Assembly: GCA_900539655.1 (NCBI GenBank)
Contig: UQCR01000015.1
Location: forward strand, 1 to 64,000
DNA: 64,000 bases
DNA from: an uncultured Robinsoniella sp.
GTDB taxonomy: Bacteria > Bacillota > Clostridia > Lachnospirales > Lachnospiraceae
Direction of reading: 5' to 3'
Under the pieces are notes generated by a model that searched no databases, had not been told where the DNA came from, and saw nothing but the letters and a program-made list of their open reading frames with translations. Made by a program: the position numbers and the translations under genes. Shown in pieces: positions 1 through 9,869 of the stretch. The number at the start of each line of letters is the position of its first letter. The first letter of the stretch is position 1.

Positions 1-28
1 ACATATGTCCTTTTTTATATGATCCGAT

Positions 29-763
29 GTGTCCCTTTTTAAGTATACATTTATAGCGGTCACCGTGTACGTAATTTTCCGTTGTGTCACGCTGGACTAC
101 ATGCTATATCAGCAACGGGAATGGGCGGAGCAGAACAGCCGTCTGCTCACCACACAGGCTCAGGCCATGGCGGACAGCTTATCCCTCATGAAGGAAAATG
201 AGGAGGCACTAAACCGACTGCGCCATGATTTCAGGCATCAGCTTCGGACACTGAGCGGACTTTTTGAAAGTGATGACCGTCAGAGCCTCCGCAATGCTCT
301 CGCCTCAATGGACGCCTCTTTGGTAGAAACGTGTCCTGTGCGCTATTGTGAGAACAATATTCTCAATGCCGCTATTGTATTTTATAACGCAGATGCAAAA
401 AGAAAACATATTGATTGTGACATCGCCGTAGAATTTCCTGAGAAAATCCATGTGGATGCCCTCCAGCTTGCGGTAGTACTGTCCAACGGTATGGAAAACG
501 CCATCCAGGGGAGCCTGGGGTTAAAAGAGAACAAAATCATCCTGCGTTCCCGCTGCTCGGACGGCAAGATTGCACTGGATATCCGCAATCGCTTTGAAGG
601 CACGGTTTATTTTGACAGCGAGGGCGTCCCCATCGCCCAGCGGGAAAACCACGGCACCGGTACACGCTCCATCCCTGCTTTTACCAGCAAACACAACGGC
701 ATGTGCAGCTTTGCAGTGGAGGGCGGCTGGTTTGTGATGCGGCTTATGGTGGCGGATACGTAG
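29..763 (+). CDS. Sensor histidine kinase, GHKL type (C-terminal part)
   Basis: C-terminal portion of an AgrC/Spo0B-like sensor kinase. A single membrane segment (about residues 5-22) leads into a coiled coil, the phospho-acceptor helix with LRHDFRHQLRTL (His near residue 67), and a GHKL ATPase domain with the N-box (LSNGMENAIQ) and a HGTGTRS glycine motif. Full-length relatives carry several more membrane segments. This reading frame is closed by TGA at 20-22, and the start used here is GTG 29. Frame 1 upstream is also hydrophobic and would join this frame if the T-run at 35-39 were one base shorter. The gene may therefore be frameshifted, or simply cut by the window edge. No cognate response regulator is visible. 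Confidence 0.7.
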   Translation: MSLFKYTFIAVTVYVIFRCVTLDYMLYQQREWAEQNSRLLTTQAQAMADSLSLMKENEEALNRLRHDFRHQLRTLSGLFESDDRQSLRNALASMDASLVETCPVRYCENNILNAAIVFYNADAKRKHIDCDIAVEFPEKIHVDALQLAVVLSNGMENAIQGSLGLKENKIILRSRCSDGKIALDIRNRFEGTVYFDSEGVPIAQRENHGTGTRSIPAFTSKHNGMCSFAVEGGWFVMRLMVADT

Positions 764-774
764 TAATAGGCCTT

Positions 775-1599
775 TCAGCCTTTCAGACCTGAAAATGTAA
801 TTCCCTCAATAAAATACTTCTGTGCCATAAAGAATACGATGATCATAGGTACCATGACTACCGCAGCTGCAGCCATCAGTAAATTCCACTGCTGGGAAAA
901 CTGGCCAATGAACATCTGCAGTCCAAGAGACACGGTTTTCTTTTCCTGGCTGTTTAAATACAAAAGCGGCCCCATGAAATCATTCCACGTATTCATGAAT
1001 GTAAAAACACCAACGGTGCATAGTGCTGGTTTTGACATGGGGAGAATAATTCTCGCATATATCGTAAGGTAGCTGGCTCCATCTACCAACGCGGCTTCAT
1101 CATACTCTCTTGGGATTCCCATGTAGAATTGCTTTACCAGAAAAATATTAAATGCGCTTCCGAAGAAAGCTGGAAGTATCAGCGGCCAGTAGGTATTATA
1201 TGCACCTACTGCCTGCCAACCGATAAACTGTGGTATCATCAGTACCGTATATGGAATCATCATTGTTGAAATTAACAGGCCAAAGAAAAAATCTCTTCCC
1301 CGAAATCGAAATCTTGTAAATCCGAACGCAGCAAAGCTGGAACTAAAGATTGCACCTGCTACATTTGCAGCAACAATAGTAAAAGAGTTCAGAAAGTATC
1401 TTCCAAAGGGCGCCGTCTGGAATGCCTTTGCATAGTTTTCAATCAAAAGTTCATCCGGAAACCACTTCGGTGTAATGGAAAATATTTCTCTGTCTATCAT
1501 AAATGAACTCCGAAGCATCCAGTAAAAAGGAAATAATAACACCAATGATAATAAAATCAACACAATATATACCCAGATATTTTTTCTCTTTCCCATCAT
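775..1599 (-). CDS. Carbohydrate ABC transporter permease (MalG/AraQ type)
   Basis: Inner-membrane permease of a CUT1 sugar importer, with about six hydrophobic segments. The cytoplasmic EAA loop reads EYDEAALVDGASYLTIY and is followed by ILP, the site that docks the ATPase. I chose ATG 1599 because it overlaps the upstream permease stop as ATGA and follows a GTGGGG stretch. The longer ATG at 1626 has no ribosome site. It is the third gene of binding protein - permease - permease. No ATPase gene is present in this operon. The substrate cannot be read from sequence; the divergent glycosidase at 7665 suggests an oligosaccharide with alpha-linked hexose. Confidence 0.9.
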   Translation of the reverse strand: MMGKRKNIWVYIVLILLSLVLLFPFYWMLRSSFMIDREIFSITPKWFPDELLIENYAKAFQTAPFGRYFLNSFTIVAANVAGAIFSSSFAAFGFTRFRFRGRDFFFGLLISTMMIPYTVLMIPQFIGWQAVGAYNTYWPLILPAFFGSAFNIFLVKQFYMGIPREYDEAALVDGASYLTIYARIILPMSKPALCTVGVFTFMNTWNDFMGPLLYLNSQEKKTVSLGLQMFIGQFSQQWNLLMAAAAVVMVPMIIVFFMAQKYFIEGITFSGLKG

Positions 1600-2525
1600 C
1601 TGTCCCCACTTTCGTAATAAACCCATTTCCCGGAGGTCTTAAAGAAAATGACAGTGAGAACCGCTATAATGATAAATAAAAGCCAGGACATTGCTGATGC
1701 ATATCCCATTTCATTATTTTTGAATGCAGTCCGATATAAAAGCAGTGAATAAAACAGACTTGCATTATCCGGTCCTCCCTCTGTCATAACATATGCCTGG
1801 GTAAATGTCTGCATACAATTAATTACACCCATTATCAGATTATAAAATATGATAGGCGTCATTATTGGAACCGTTATGTAGTGAAACCGATGAAATGCAT
1901 TGGCTCCGTCAATTTCAGCCGCCTCATACAACTGCCTGGATATTCCCTGCAGTCCTGCCAGATAAATGATTATTGTATTTCCTGCCCCCCACACAGCCAT
2001 AAATGTAATAGAAGGTATGACTGTTGCTTTATTAAACAGAAATTCTACAGGGGCCATTCCAATTGCCTTAAGAAGGTTATTGATAATGCCATATATCGGA
2101 TTATATAAATACATCCAGATTGCAGAGCCTGCTACCAGAGGTATGATGGACGGTATATAAAATATTGTCCGATATACAGATATCCCCTTTATCTTCATAT
2201 TGAGCAGCATGGCAATTAAAAAAGTTACAATCAGAGTGGAGGGCACTGTCAATATCGTATAATATCCGGTTGCCCCCAGTGCCTGCCACACCAGATTATC
2301 TTGAAACATTCTGACGTAATTCTCAGGGCCAACAAACTTCATTGGAGTTACTATATCCCAACTGGTAAAACTCACAAAAAAACTAAATAAAATTGGACCA
2401 ATGCTAAACAGTGCCATACCAATCAATGCCGGTGCTATAAAGAAATATCCCCATTTTGTCTGCATCCGGTCAATCGTTCCCTTTCTGCTAAGTTTAACCG
2501 ATTTCTTTTCTTTGCACATCTCCAT
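1596..2525 (-). CDS. Sugar ABC transporter permease (MalF/UgpA type)
   Basis: First permease of the CUT1 importer. The N-terminal cytoplasmic tail is basic, followed by six membrane segments, and the EAA loop LYEAAEIDGANAFHRF contains the expected DG. The start at 2525 is set by a perfect AGGAGG eight bases upstream; the longer reading to 2597 would run through the hairpin at 2541-2566. It overlaps the next permease by 4 nt, which implies translational coupling and fits a heterodimeric channel. The binding protein gene is 65 bp upstream. Confidence 0.92.
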   Translation of the reverse strand: MEMCKEKKSVKLSRKGTIDRMQTKWGYFFIAPALIGMALFSIGPILFSFFVSFTSWDIVTPMKFVGPENYVRMFQDNLVWQALGATGYYTILTVPSTLIVTFLIAMLLNMKIKGISVYRTIFYIPSIIPLVAGSAIWMYLYNPIYGIINNLLKAIGMAPVEFLFNKATVIPSITFMAVWGAGNTIIIYLAGLQGISRQLYEAAEIDGANAFHRFHYITVPIMTPIIFYNLIMGVINCMQTFTQAYVMTEGGPDNASLFYSLLLYRTAFKNNEMGYASAMSWLLFIIIAVLTVIFFKTSGKWVYYESGDR

Positions 2526-2540
2526 ACAATTACCTCCTGA

Positions 2541-2566
2541 AAATGGGGGGTATAATCCCCCCATTT
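2541..2566 (-). promoter_or_regulatory. Intercistronic hairpin between binding protein and permeases
   Basis: Perfect 10-bp inverted repeat (AAATGGGGGG / CCCCCCATTT) around a 6-base loop, lying between the binding-protein stop and the permease ribosome site. It has no T-tract, so it is more likely an mRNA 3'-end stabiliser or partial terminator than a full terminator. Such elements raise the ratio of binding protein to permease. A comparable hairpin sits at the same place in the second importer operon (21042-21081). Confidence 0.7.
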
Positions 2567-2590
2567 CACTTTTACAAATGATTTCTCCGC

Positions 2591-4036
2591 CTACCACTTG
2601 CCTTCCAGTTTATCCGCCAGCTTTTCATCCAAGCCTGCGACAGCCTCTTCTGCTGTCAGCTCACCCAGCCACAGCTTGTCTAACTGGGGCATAATAGTCT
2701 GTTCCACGACGGTCGAAAAGTTTTTCATAATTGTATTTTCTCCCGACTTTGCTACTTTTGTCAGAAGACCGGAAGTAACCTCGGCAAAATCTTTTCCATA
2801 GTTTTCAGACCACTTGTCTATGGCATCCTGGCTTTCATAACTGCTTTTCGTATTTGGCAGATTGCTTACAGATGCGCCATGCTTCTGTGTTGCATCTACG
2901 GCATAATCATAATCAGATAAAGCCTTATACAGCTTAAACGCTTCCTTTGGGTGCTTGGTATTTTTGGACATCATAAACGCGGAAGCCCATGCCATTCCGG
3001 AAGGGGTGGAAAATGATGGCTGCGTAGTAACACCTACATCGTATTTTTCTTTCTCGAATTCGGGATAAATATAGGCACCCTCCATAAACATCGCTAATTG
3101 ACCATTCATCAACATTGCAGAAGGAGACTGCAGTCCCTTACTCATACCCATAGTTGGTGCTACCTGATTTTTTAAAGATAAATCTGCTACCGCCTGTAGA
3201 ACCTCTATTCCTTCTTTTGATGTTATTCCAAGTCCGGTTCCTTCTTCATTAAAAAATCCGGTGTCATTACTGTAGAGAAGGCCGGAAAGCGTAATCCAGC
3301 TCGTAACACTGGTCATCATAGTTCCAAAAGTCTGAATATTATTATAATCAAAACTTTCTTCACCCGGATGTTTTCCATTAGCATCCTTAGTCAGCTTTTT
3401 AGCGGCATCTACATATTGATCCCAGCTCCATGGGTTCTTCGGATCAGACGGAGGATATGCTATCCCTGCTTCGTCAAATAACTCCTTGTTATAATACATA
3501 ACAACAGTAGTCATGTTCGGAGAAATTCCCCACAGATGATCTTCTGTCTTGAACATAGCCGTAGGTATATACAGATCTTCAGGTACGATATTCTCTTCAG
3601 CATACAAAGGTGCGAGATCCATGCCCACTCCTTTATTTCCCCATTCATTTACCAGATATTCCTGAACAAAGAACACATCCGGAGTCTCATCTGCTGAGAT
3701 CATAGTATTCAGTTTACTGGAATAATCTGCATATGGAATATAATTAACATTCACTTTAATATTGGGATTCTCTTGTTCAAACTCCGCGATCACAGCATTT
3801 CCCGCATCCTGCTCCCCGGTACTCCACCAGGTATACAATTCCAGCTCTACCGGCTCTCCTTCTGATGAAACATCTTCAGCAGTTTCATTTCCTCCCCTTT
3901 CTTCTGTACTGCTGCTCTCTGAGGAATTAGCAGGGCTGTCACTCGTTTTGCTTGTATCAGATGCTCCGCCACATCCAATCATGGAAAATACCATTGATCC
4001 TGCTACCAGAATACTTATTAATTTCTTCTTCATCAT
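2591..4036 (-). CDS. Extracellular sugar-binding lipoprotein
   Basis: Solute-binding protein of the importer. The signal peptide starts MMKKKLIS and ends in a lipobox (MIGC, Cys22), so the mature protein is a lipoprotein on the outer face of the membrane. A Ser/Thr/Glu-rich linker of about 45 residues precedes a periplasmic-binding-protein fold of family 1 type (YTWWSTGEQDAGNAVIAEFE; NPWSWDQYVDAAKKL). The start is ATG 4036 or the adjacent 4033, after a GGATGGAAAGG ribosome site. The alternative at 4063 would add nine residues before a normal signal peptide. The gene is transcribed away from the YesMN pair, which probably controls it. Confidence 0.92.
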   Translation of the reverse strand: MMKKKLISILVAGSMVFSMIGCGGASDTSKTSDSPANSSESSSTEERGGNETAEDVSSEGEPVELELYTWWSTGEQDAGNAVIAEFEQENPNIKVNVNYIPYADYSSKLNTMISADETPDVFFVQEYLVNEWGNKGVGMDLAPLYAEENIVPEDLYIPTAMFKTEDHLWGISPNMTTVVMYYNKELFDEAGIAYPPSDPKNPWSWDQYVDAAKKLTKDANGKHPGEESFDYNNIQTFGTMMTSVTSWITLSGLLYSNDTGFFNEEGTGLGITSKEGIEVLQAVADLSLKNQVAPTMGMSKGLQSPSAMLMNGQLAMFMEGAYIYPEFEKEKYDVGVTTQPSFSTPSGMAWASAFMMSKNTKHPKEAFKLYKALSDYDYAVDATQKHGASVSNLPNTKSSYESQDAIDKWSENYGKDFAEVTSGLLTKVAKSGENTIMKNFSTVVEQTIMPQLDKLWLGELTAEEAVAGLDEKLADKLEGKW

Positions 4037-4087
4037 ACCTTTCCATCCTTTCTTCACAACCATTTTGTTTTCTTATTGATTATCTAC

Positions 4088-4116
4088 ATTATACAAAGAA
4101 GGATGATTGACCAATA
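4088..4116 (-). promoter_or_regulatory. Promoter of the first importer operon
   Basis: Minus-strand -10 TATAAT (4088-4093) with a poor -35 (TATTGG, 4111-4116) at 17 bp. A good -10 with a weak -35 is typical of activator-dependent promoters and fits control by the adjacent AraC-type response regulator. Confidence 0.45.
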
Positions 4117-4146
4117 GCATTTTTCTGCATTCTTTACAGCAATATT

Positions 4147-5631
4147 TTATCTTGCTTCATCTGAAACATGAAGGGTGTAATATACACGAAAATCACGCGG
4201 CGTCATCCCGGTTGCTTTTTTAAACACTCTGGAAAAATAATTAGAGTCCATATATCCCACTTCCAATGCTATCTCAGTAACTGGAACTTCCGAAACGATA
4301 AGCATCGTCTTGGCATGTTCCATTTTTAATTTTTCTATATATTGTGAAATATTTCCCCCTGTTTTTTCTTTGAATCTCTTTGATAAGTAGGTAGGTGATA
4401 CAAAGAATTCTTCAGCTAAGTCAATTAAACTTGGATCTTCCCGAAAATGATCTTCCAGGTACTGGCTTACATTTCCAACAAGGTCATTTTTCTGCCTTAC
4501 ACCGCCAATCTGGTTCTTTACTATTTCTATATAATCCTGTACCTGATTTAAGAAATCCGTCTGATTAGAATATTTTGCCGTAGAAAAAAGTAATAATTCA
4601 CTATGGAGACTCTCCATCACAGGAAGGCCATTTTTAAGGAGTAGATTTACTAACAGGAGCATAATATTACGATAAGCGTCACTCAACATCCCTATGGATT
4701 CACGGTTTTGAAATAGCTGTTTCACTGTTTGCTGTACTGCTGCATTTGCCTCCTTTACAGTTCCATACATTACTGTTGTTTCCAGATCAGTATTCGTAAA
4801 TTTATCCTTTAATTCTGTATTATTGCAATCAATTATCCTGGCATTATGGTCTACGAATCTTTCATTCAAACGTTTTTCAAGGGCTGCGAGAGCCGCTTCC
4901 CGGTTTTCCATATTCATATGATGAAAAAGCCAGTGCACAGGTATCTTAAACGAAAGTACCTCACTGATTTTCTCCACAATCCTGCGCTCAATATATCTGT
5001 TTTCAAAAAATAATCCTACTACATCCTGTACCATAGGAAAAACAACCACCTTCAATAAATCTATCGCCTCTTCCTTTATGATACCGGCTTTGATCAGGCT
5101 GCTTTTAATATTGACCTGTTCCAGTACCGTTATCACAGAAGCCCCGTAAATTAACAGAAAGGTGCCTTCTGTCTTTCTGGTAAACGTTTCTTGATAATCT
5201 CCCCAGAAGACATAACTGCTTTTTAAAACGGATTTTCTCTCCTTGTGCTCTTCCAGTATCTGAAGGCATAAGGTCTCCATCAGGCTCTTTAATTCATCCT
5301 GCATAACCGGTTTTCTCAGATAATCGCATACTCCCAGCCTAACGGCTTCCTTGAGATATTGAAAATCATCATATCCACTAACAATTACAAATTTTGTATT
5401 CAGCTCTCTGTACTGTTTTTTCATTCTTCTGATAAAAGTCAGACCATCCATCTGAGGCATATTAATATCTACAAAGAATATATCCGGCCTGCTATTTTCT
5501 AAAATCTGCATTGCTTCCCTACCATTCCTGGCACATCCGGTAATCGTTACGGTCTTATCAGCCATTAATATTTTATTTTTCAAACTCTTCAGAACAAACT
5601 CCTCATCATCCGCAATTGCCACCTTCAACAT
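4147..5631 (-). CDS. Response regulator, YesN type (REC + AraC HTH)
   Basis: Receiver domain at residues 1-125 with acidic pair DDE (8-10), phospho-acceptor Asp55 in FFVDINMPQ and the conserved KP near 107. A long central region follows, then a C-terminal AraC/XylS double helix-turn-helix (about 390-490) with LAEEFFVSPTYLSKRFKEKT and EVGYMDSNYFSRVFKKATG. It is the DNA-binding partner of the YesM kinase whose gene overlaps it by 7 nt. Known YesMN pairs sense extracellular oligosaccharides and activate neighbouring importer and glycosidase genes. I infer that it controls the importer downstream and possibly the divergent glycosidase. Confidence 0.92.
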   Translation of the reverse strand: MLKVAIADDEEFVLKSLKNKILMADKTVTITGCARNGREAMQILENSRPDIFFVDINMPQMDGLTFIRRMKKQYRELNTKFVIVSGYDDFQYLKEAVRLGVCDYLRKPVMQDELKSLMETLCLQILEEHKERKSVLKSSYVFWGDYQETFTRKTEGTFLLIYGASVITVLEQVNIKSSLIKAGIIKEEAIDLLKVVVFPMVQDVVGLFFENRYIERRIVEKISEVLSFKIPVHWLFHHMNMENREAALAALEKRLNERFVDHNARIIDCNNTELKDKFTNTDLETTVMYGTVKEANAAVQQTVKQLFQNRESIGMLSDAYRNIMLLLVNLLLKNGLPVMESLHSELLLFSTAKYSNQTDFLNQVQDYIEIVKNQIGGVRQKNDLVGNVSQYLEDHFREDPSLIDLAEEFFVSPTYLSKRFKEKTGGNISQYIEKLKMEHAKTMLIVSEVPVTEIALEVGYMDSNYFSRVFKKATGMTPRDFRVYYTLHVSDEAR

Positions 5632-7427
5632 TTAGGCTCCTCCTTCGGTACAATTATTTCCATTTTCGTTCCAAACTCCGCTCTGGACCTAATATTAAAC
5701 TGGAACTTTTCCTGATAACCCATCCATAATCTCTGGTAAACATTATGCAGACCAATATGTTTACCAGATTTGATTTTTACTCCCATTCGAATCAGCGAAA
5801 AGGTTTCTTCAATCTGATCTAATTTTTCTTTTTTAATTCCACATCCATTATCCACAACTATGACAGAAACATTCCCTCCCTTCTCCTTTATTTGAATCGT
5901 CACGCAGCATTCCTCTCTCTTATCCCGAAATCCGTGTTTAATACAATTTTCTACCAGGGGTTGTAAAATAAACTTATAAAATGGTACATCAAGAACGAAT
6001 TCCTCTATATCTTCATAGAATTCAAGATCAGGTATCTTATAATAAATAATGGTTAGATACTGATGGATATATTCATATTCATCCCGCAAACATATCCGCG
6101 CATCATCTCCCAGATTATATCTGAACATTTTTCCAAGTGTCTCACACACCGTCACTGCCTGGAGGCTCTTATTCTCTAAAATCAACCCATTGATTATCTC
6201 AAGAGTATTATATAAAAAATGCGGATTGATCTTCTGTTGAAGCATTTCAAACTCCGATTCCCTCTCCAGTACCTCCATGGTTTTGTTTTGGGATATTAGA
6301 CTTTCCATAGCTACGGACATATCATTAAAACCACTGATCAGTTCTCCGATTTCATCCTGATAGGGATTTTCTATTGTTACCCCGAATTTATTATTGCGAA
6401 TCTCTAAAATAGCATTTTTACACTGGATAATTGGTTTCGAAAGATATTTGGAAAAATAGACCGCTATCAAAAATATCAGCATCCCCAGTGGCACAATTAC
6501 TAATACCCAGAATCCCAATTCTTCCATAATTGTTTTTTCTTTGTTGGAGTGAAAAGAAAAAACATAGGACTTCCAACCAGTTGCTGCGAATTTGCCATAG
6601 GAGACTGCACAATATTGGTTGTCATTGTTTTTTGCAATTGTTTCTCCAGGCTTAAATTCATCCAGCTTGTCAAAAATTCCTCCTAACGCCTTTAAATTGT
6701 TCTTTGTAAAATTACTCTCGACCTGGTTGCCATTCTCATTTTTTATCAGAATACAGTCATTATAGGGCGACTCCACCTCCAAAAAATCCCATTGGTCTGT
6801 CGGTATGTAAAATATGATATAGCCAATATGATCAAATGTATGATAATCCCTGATCGTATAGTAAAGAGATAAAATATTTTTCTGCCCGGGAGATTCCAGG
6901 TAACTGCAAGTGTCCTGCCACTGGTAGTATTTACTATCTCTCTTTAAAACATTAATCCAGGATTCATCTTCAATCCTGTAATACGGATCAAATTTTTCTC
7001 GTCCCGACATTACAAATACTCCATTATTTCCATAGATAGCCACACCTATATCTTTGTTCATCTGTGAAATATTGCTTAAAAAATGAGTGGCTCCTTCCAG
7101 TTGGATCTGCTGTTCCTTATCATTGGGGTTATAGTCTGCTTTTAGAATATTCTGTGCCCAGTTACTATACATGGTCGTATAAGCTGTAAAATCCAGATTC
7201 TTCATGTATTGTTTCAGGCTCTCCTCAACCTGAAGGCTTCTGCTGAGTGCATGATTTTTTAATTCTTCCTGATAATTAAAATTAGTGACAAGCCTAAATC
7301 CAATAAAACAAATGGAGAAGACCAAAAGAAAAACCATGGCAAATAAAAATACTACTTTACGTTTCAAGCTTAACGTCATAAACCAGTCAACTGCTTTTTT
7401 AAAGTAATTTTTTACACCTGTACACAT
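5625..7427 (-). CDS. Sensor histidine kinase, YesM type
   Basis: Membrane sensor with one segment near residues 20-45, an extracellular sensing domain of roughly 250 residues, a second segment, and a HAMP helix pair (FGVTIENPYQDEIGELISGF). The histidine-kinase core has the family signature INPHFLYNTLE (His near 400), then an N-box (LQPLVENCIKHGF) and G-box (VVDNGCGI). I chose ATG 7427 because GGAGGA lies six bases upstream and because the promoter at 7464-7492 falls inside the longer reading. It signals to the response regulator encoded immediately downstream. Confidence 0.92.
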   Translation of the reverse strand: MCTGVKNYFKKAVDWFMTLSLKRKVVFLFAMVFLLVFSICFIGFRLVTNFNYQEELKNHALSRSLQVEESLKQYMKNLDFTAYTTMYSNWAQNILKADYNPNDKEQQIQLEGATHFLSNISQMNKDIGVAIYGNNGVFVMSGREKFDPYYRIEDESWINVLKRDSKYYQWQDTCSYLESPGQKNILSLYYTIRDYHTFDHIGYIIFYIPTDQWDFLEVESPYNDCILIKNENGNQVESNFTKNNLKALGGIFDKLDEFKPGETIAKNNDNQYCAVSYGKFAATGWKSYVFSFHSNKEKTIMEELGFWVLVIVPLGMLIFLIAVYFSKYLSKPIIQCKNAILEIRNNKFGVTIENPYQDEIGELISGFNDMSVAMESLISQNKTMEVLERESEFEMLQQKINPHFLYNTLEIINGLILENKSLQAVTVCETLGKMFRYNLGDDARICLRDEYEYIHQYLTIIYYKIPDLEFYEDIEEFVLDVPFYKFILQPLVENCIKHGFRDKREECCVTIQIKEKGGNVSVIVVDNGCGIKKEKLDQIEETFSLIRMGVKIKSGKHIGLHNVYQRLWMGYQEKFQFNIRSRAEFGTKMEIIVPKEEPKC

Positions 7428-7463
7428 CCATCTTCCTCCATCCACATTCCTACATTTGCCGCT

Positions 7464-7492
7464 ATTATAGCACAAATGTACTAAAAAACAAA
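7464..7492 (-). promoter_or_regulatory. Promoter of the yesMN-type pair
   Basis: Minus strand: -35 TTTGTT (7487-7492), 17-bp spacer, -10 TATAAT (7464-7469). Transcription would begin near 7457, about 30 bases ahead of the chosen kinase start. Confidence 0.6.
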
Positions 7493-7664
7493 AGTAATCA
7501 TTTACCATATATATAAAATGCATAATTTTTTCCTGGTACTAGTTTAATTTTTTCGTCACTTGTTTTATTGTTCTTGATTTATACTGAAGCCAATCAGAGT
7601 ACGCCCAGTACTGTTGTCTATGATTACAAATTGTGCCTCAAACAAAAGGAAAAGGAGAGATATT

Positions 7665-9824
7665 ATGTGGAATACCTATTGTGCCGGAGAGCTAAACTCC
7701 GTACTCCATATTCCCGATATGGCAAGTGTCCGCATCGGAATTTATGACAGCACGCAAAAATTTTTGCTGAATCAAATGCTATGGAGAAATCAAACTGATG
7801 AAGGAAGCGTGTATAAAAATGTAAAGCGCTTTGGCATGCATGCAGAGGATGGAAGTTATTTTGATATAGACCTGAACTATCAGAACTTTTCTTTTCGCCT
7901 GGAGTTCTTTTCACAAGAAGATCATTTTGCATTTCGGGTTACCCCGCTGCAAAAAAAAGATCATATTTACTTCTTTCTATCTGCCTCCATAATGTGGATG
8001 CATAAGGGTTCTATAGAAGTATTAAATGACAGTTTATTCATCAAATCCGATAATCAAAGTTATATCATTAACACCAATGCCGCCGTAGCTACTCATGTGA
8101 AAGTCAATACTTGTCTGCCCGGAATACTGCTTGAATCGAACAAAACATTTTATATTACTTGTAATACTGATATCTCCCCCCATCAGCTTGACCGCCAAAT
8201 GGATGCAGCACGCAGACAGTATATATGCCATTCTGCACATTCAGACGGGTGGCTTGCAGGTGCATCAGATGCATTGCAAAAAGGTTTGGGCTGGAATACT
8301 ATCTATGATCATGTAAAAGAAAGAATCTGCTCCCCTGTATCCAGGAGCTGGTGTGTGCAGAACGGAAAAGGATTCGGCTCTTATGTCCTTTTTGAATGGG
8401 ACACTTTCTTTTCCGCTCTGATGGGCGCTACTTACAGCCGTGATTTTTCACACTGGCAGATTGATGCTATATTTCAGGAAATCACACCGGATGGTATGAT
8501 TCCGAATTTCGGTTCCGAAAGAGGAGGCAGTCCGGACCGTTCCCAGCCTCCGGTTGGTTCTTATTGTATTTTAAAGCTATATCAGCAGTTTCAGGATAAA
8601 AGCCTTTTAGAGCGGTATTACGAACCGCTGGTCCGCTGGAACAAATGGTGGTTTGAAAACCGTGATGGCAACAGTGACGGTTTATTAGAATGGGGATCCA
8701 ATCCAAATGCTTGCGGGGAGGAACGGGGCTATTTCGACAGTGGTAATACTATGGTTTGTGCAATGTATGAATCCGGCCTGGACAACAGCCCTATGTATGA
8801 TCATGTAGCATATAATGAAATAACAAATACAATGGAGCTTGCAGATGTGGGACTGAATTCCCTTTATGCCCTTGACTGTAAATGTCTTGCAGTCATAAGT
8901 AATATCTGCGGACGAACGGCTGAAGAAAAGCTCTATCACACAGAATATGACCGCATAAAAGGACTAATGAATCAGAAAATGTACGATGCTGATATGGGAA
9001 TGTATTGTAATCTTCATTGGAACGGTGAAAAAGATTATCGTTTCTCCCCCACCAACTTTTACCCTCTCCTGGCTGGGATTCCTTCTGCCGGTCAGGCAAA
9101 AGCAATGGTAAACGGACATTTGCTAAATGAAAAAGAATTTTGGGGAACATATGTCATACCCAGTATTTCCAAAAGCTGCTCTGCATTTACAGATCAGGAC
9201 TATTGGCGCGGACGGATCTGGGGACCAACGAATTTCCTGGTATATGAAGGTTTAAAGCAATACCCTTGTTCGGAAGAATTTAATCGAATTGCTTACCTGT
9301 TTGCAGATAAAAGCCTGCAGTTATTTATGAAGGAGTGGCAAGAAGAAAACCATATACACGAGAATTATAATTGTCTTACAGGTGACGGTGATGACAAATT
9401 CAATGCTGACCCCTTCTATACCTGGGGAGCGCTGCTGACTTATATTCCTATGTGTGAACTGATTTATATCAACCCTTATGGCGGAATCAGATTCGGTAAC
9501 TTCTATACTCCTCCTTCCCTGATTGAAGGCTTTCTTATCGGGGACAGTTCCTATGACCTGTGTACAGAAAATGGCTTCGTGCTCAGCAGAAATAAAATGC
9601 AGTTTATCGTATCCGATCAAATAATTATAATTGATCAATTTACCCTGACAGAGGATAAATTTTCAGCAGTTGTTATCACCGCTAAGTACTGTTGCATTAC
9701 TTTATACCCACAACCGGAAATTATGAGATATACTTTACGTCTGCCAAATGGCTTGATCATTTTTGACGGGTCCCCTGATAATCCGACAACACTATCAAAT
9801 ATAAATTCTGAAAACTATTCCTGA
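7665..9824 (+). CDS. GH63/MGH1-like glycoside hydrolase, cytoplasmic
   Basis: About 719 residues without a signal peptide. An N-terminal beta-rich region of about 200 residues precedes an (alpha/alpha)6-barrel with the signature segments of the GH63/MGH1-like clan: FEWDTFFSALMG (Asp near 246), PNFGSERGGSPDRSQPP, GLLEWGSNPNACGE and WRGRIWGPTNFL (near 514). A short beta C-terminus follows. Relatives hydrolyse alpha-glucosidic or alpha-mannosyl-glycerate-type bonds; the exact substrate cannot be told. The start is set by GGAGAGATATT before ATG 7665. It is divergent from yesMN and followed 45 bp later by the URO-D-like gene. Cytoplasmic location implies that it trims an imported oligosaccharide. 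Confidence 0.8.
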   Translation: MWNTYCAGELNSVLHIPDMASVRIGIYDSTQKFLLNQMLWRNQTDEGSVYKNVKRFGMHAEDGSYFDIDLNYQNFSFRLEFFSQEDHFAFRVTPLQKKDHIYFFLSASIMWMHKGSIEVLNDSLFIKSDNQSYIINTNAAVATHVKVNTCLPGILLESNKTFYITCNTDISPHQLDRQMDAARRQYICHSAHSDGWLAGASDALQKGLGWNTIYDHVKERICSPVSRSWCVQNGKGFGSYVLFEWDTFFSALMGATYSRDFSHWQIDAIFQEITPDGMIPNFGSERGGSPDRSQPPVGSYCILKLYQQFQDKSLLERYYEPLVRWNKWWFENRDGNSDGLLEWGSNPNACGEERGYFDSGNTMVCAMYESGLDNSPMYDHVAYNEITNTMELADVGLNSLYALDCKCLAVISNICGRTAEEKLYHTEYDRIKGLMNQKMYDADMGMYCNLHWNGEKDYRFSPTNFYPLLAGIPSAGQAKAMVNGHLLNEKEFWGTYVIPSISKSCSAFTDQDYWRGRIWGPTNFLVYEGLKQYPCSEEFNRIAYLFADKSLQLFMKEWQEENHIHENYNCLTGDGDDKFNADPFYTWGALLTYIPMCELIYINPYGGIRFGNFYTPPSLIEGFLIGDSSYDLCTENGFVLSRNKMQFIVSDQIIIIDQFTLTEDKFSAVVITAKYCCITLYPQPEIMRYTLRLPNGLIIFDGSPDNPTTLSNINSENYS

Positions 9825-9869
9825 TTTTCAGAGTGCACATTTTATGATAATCATAGAAAGGAATATGAC

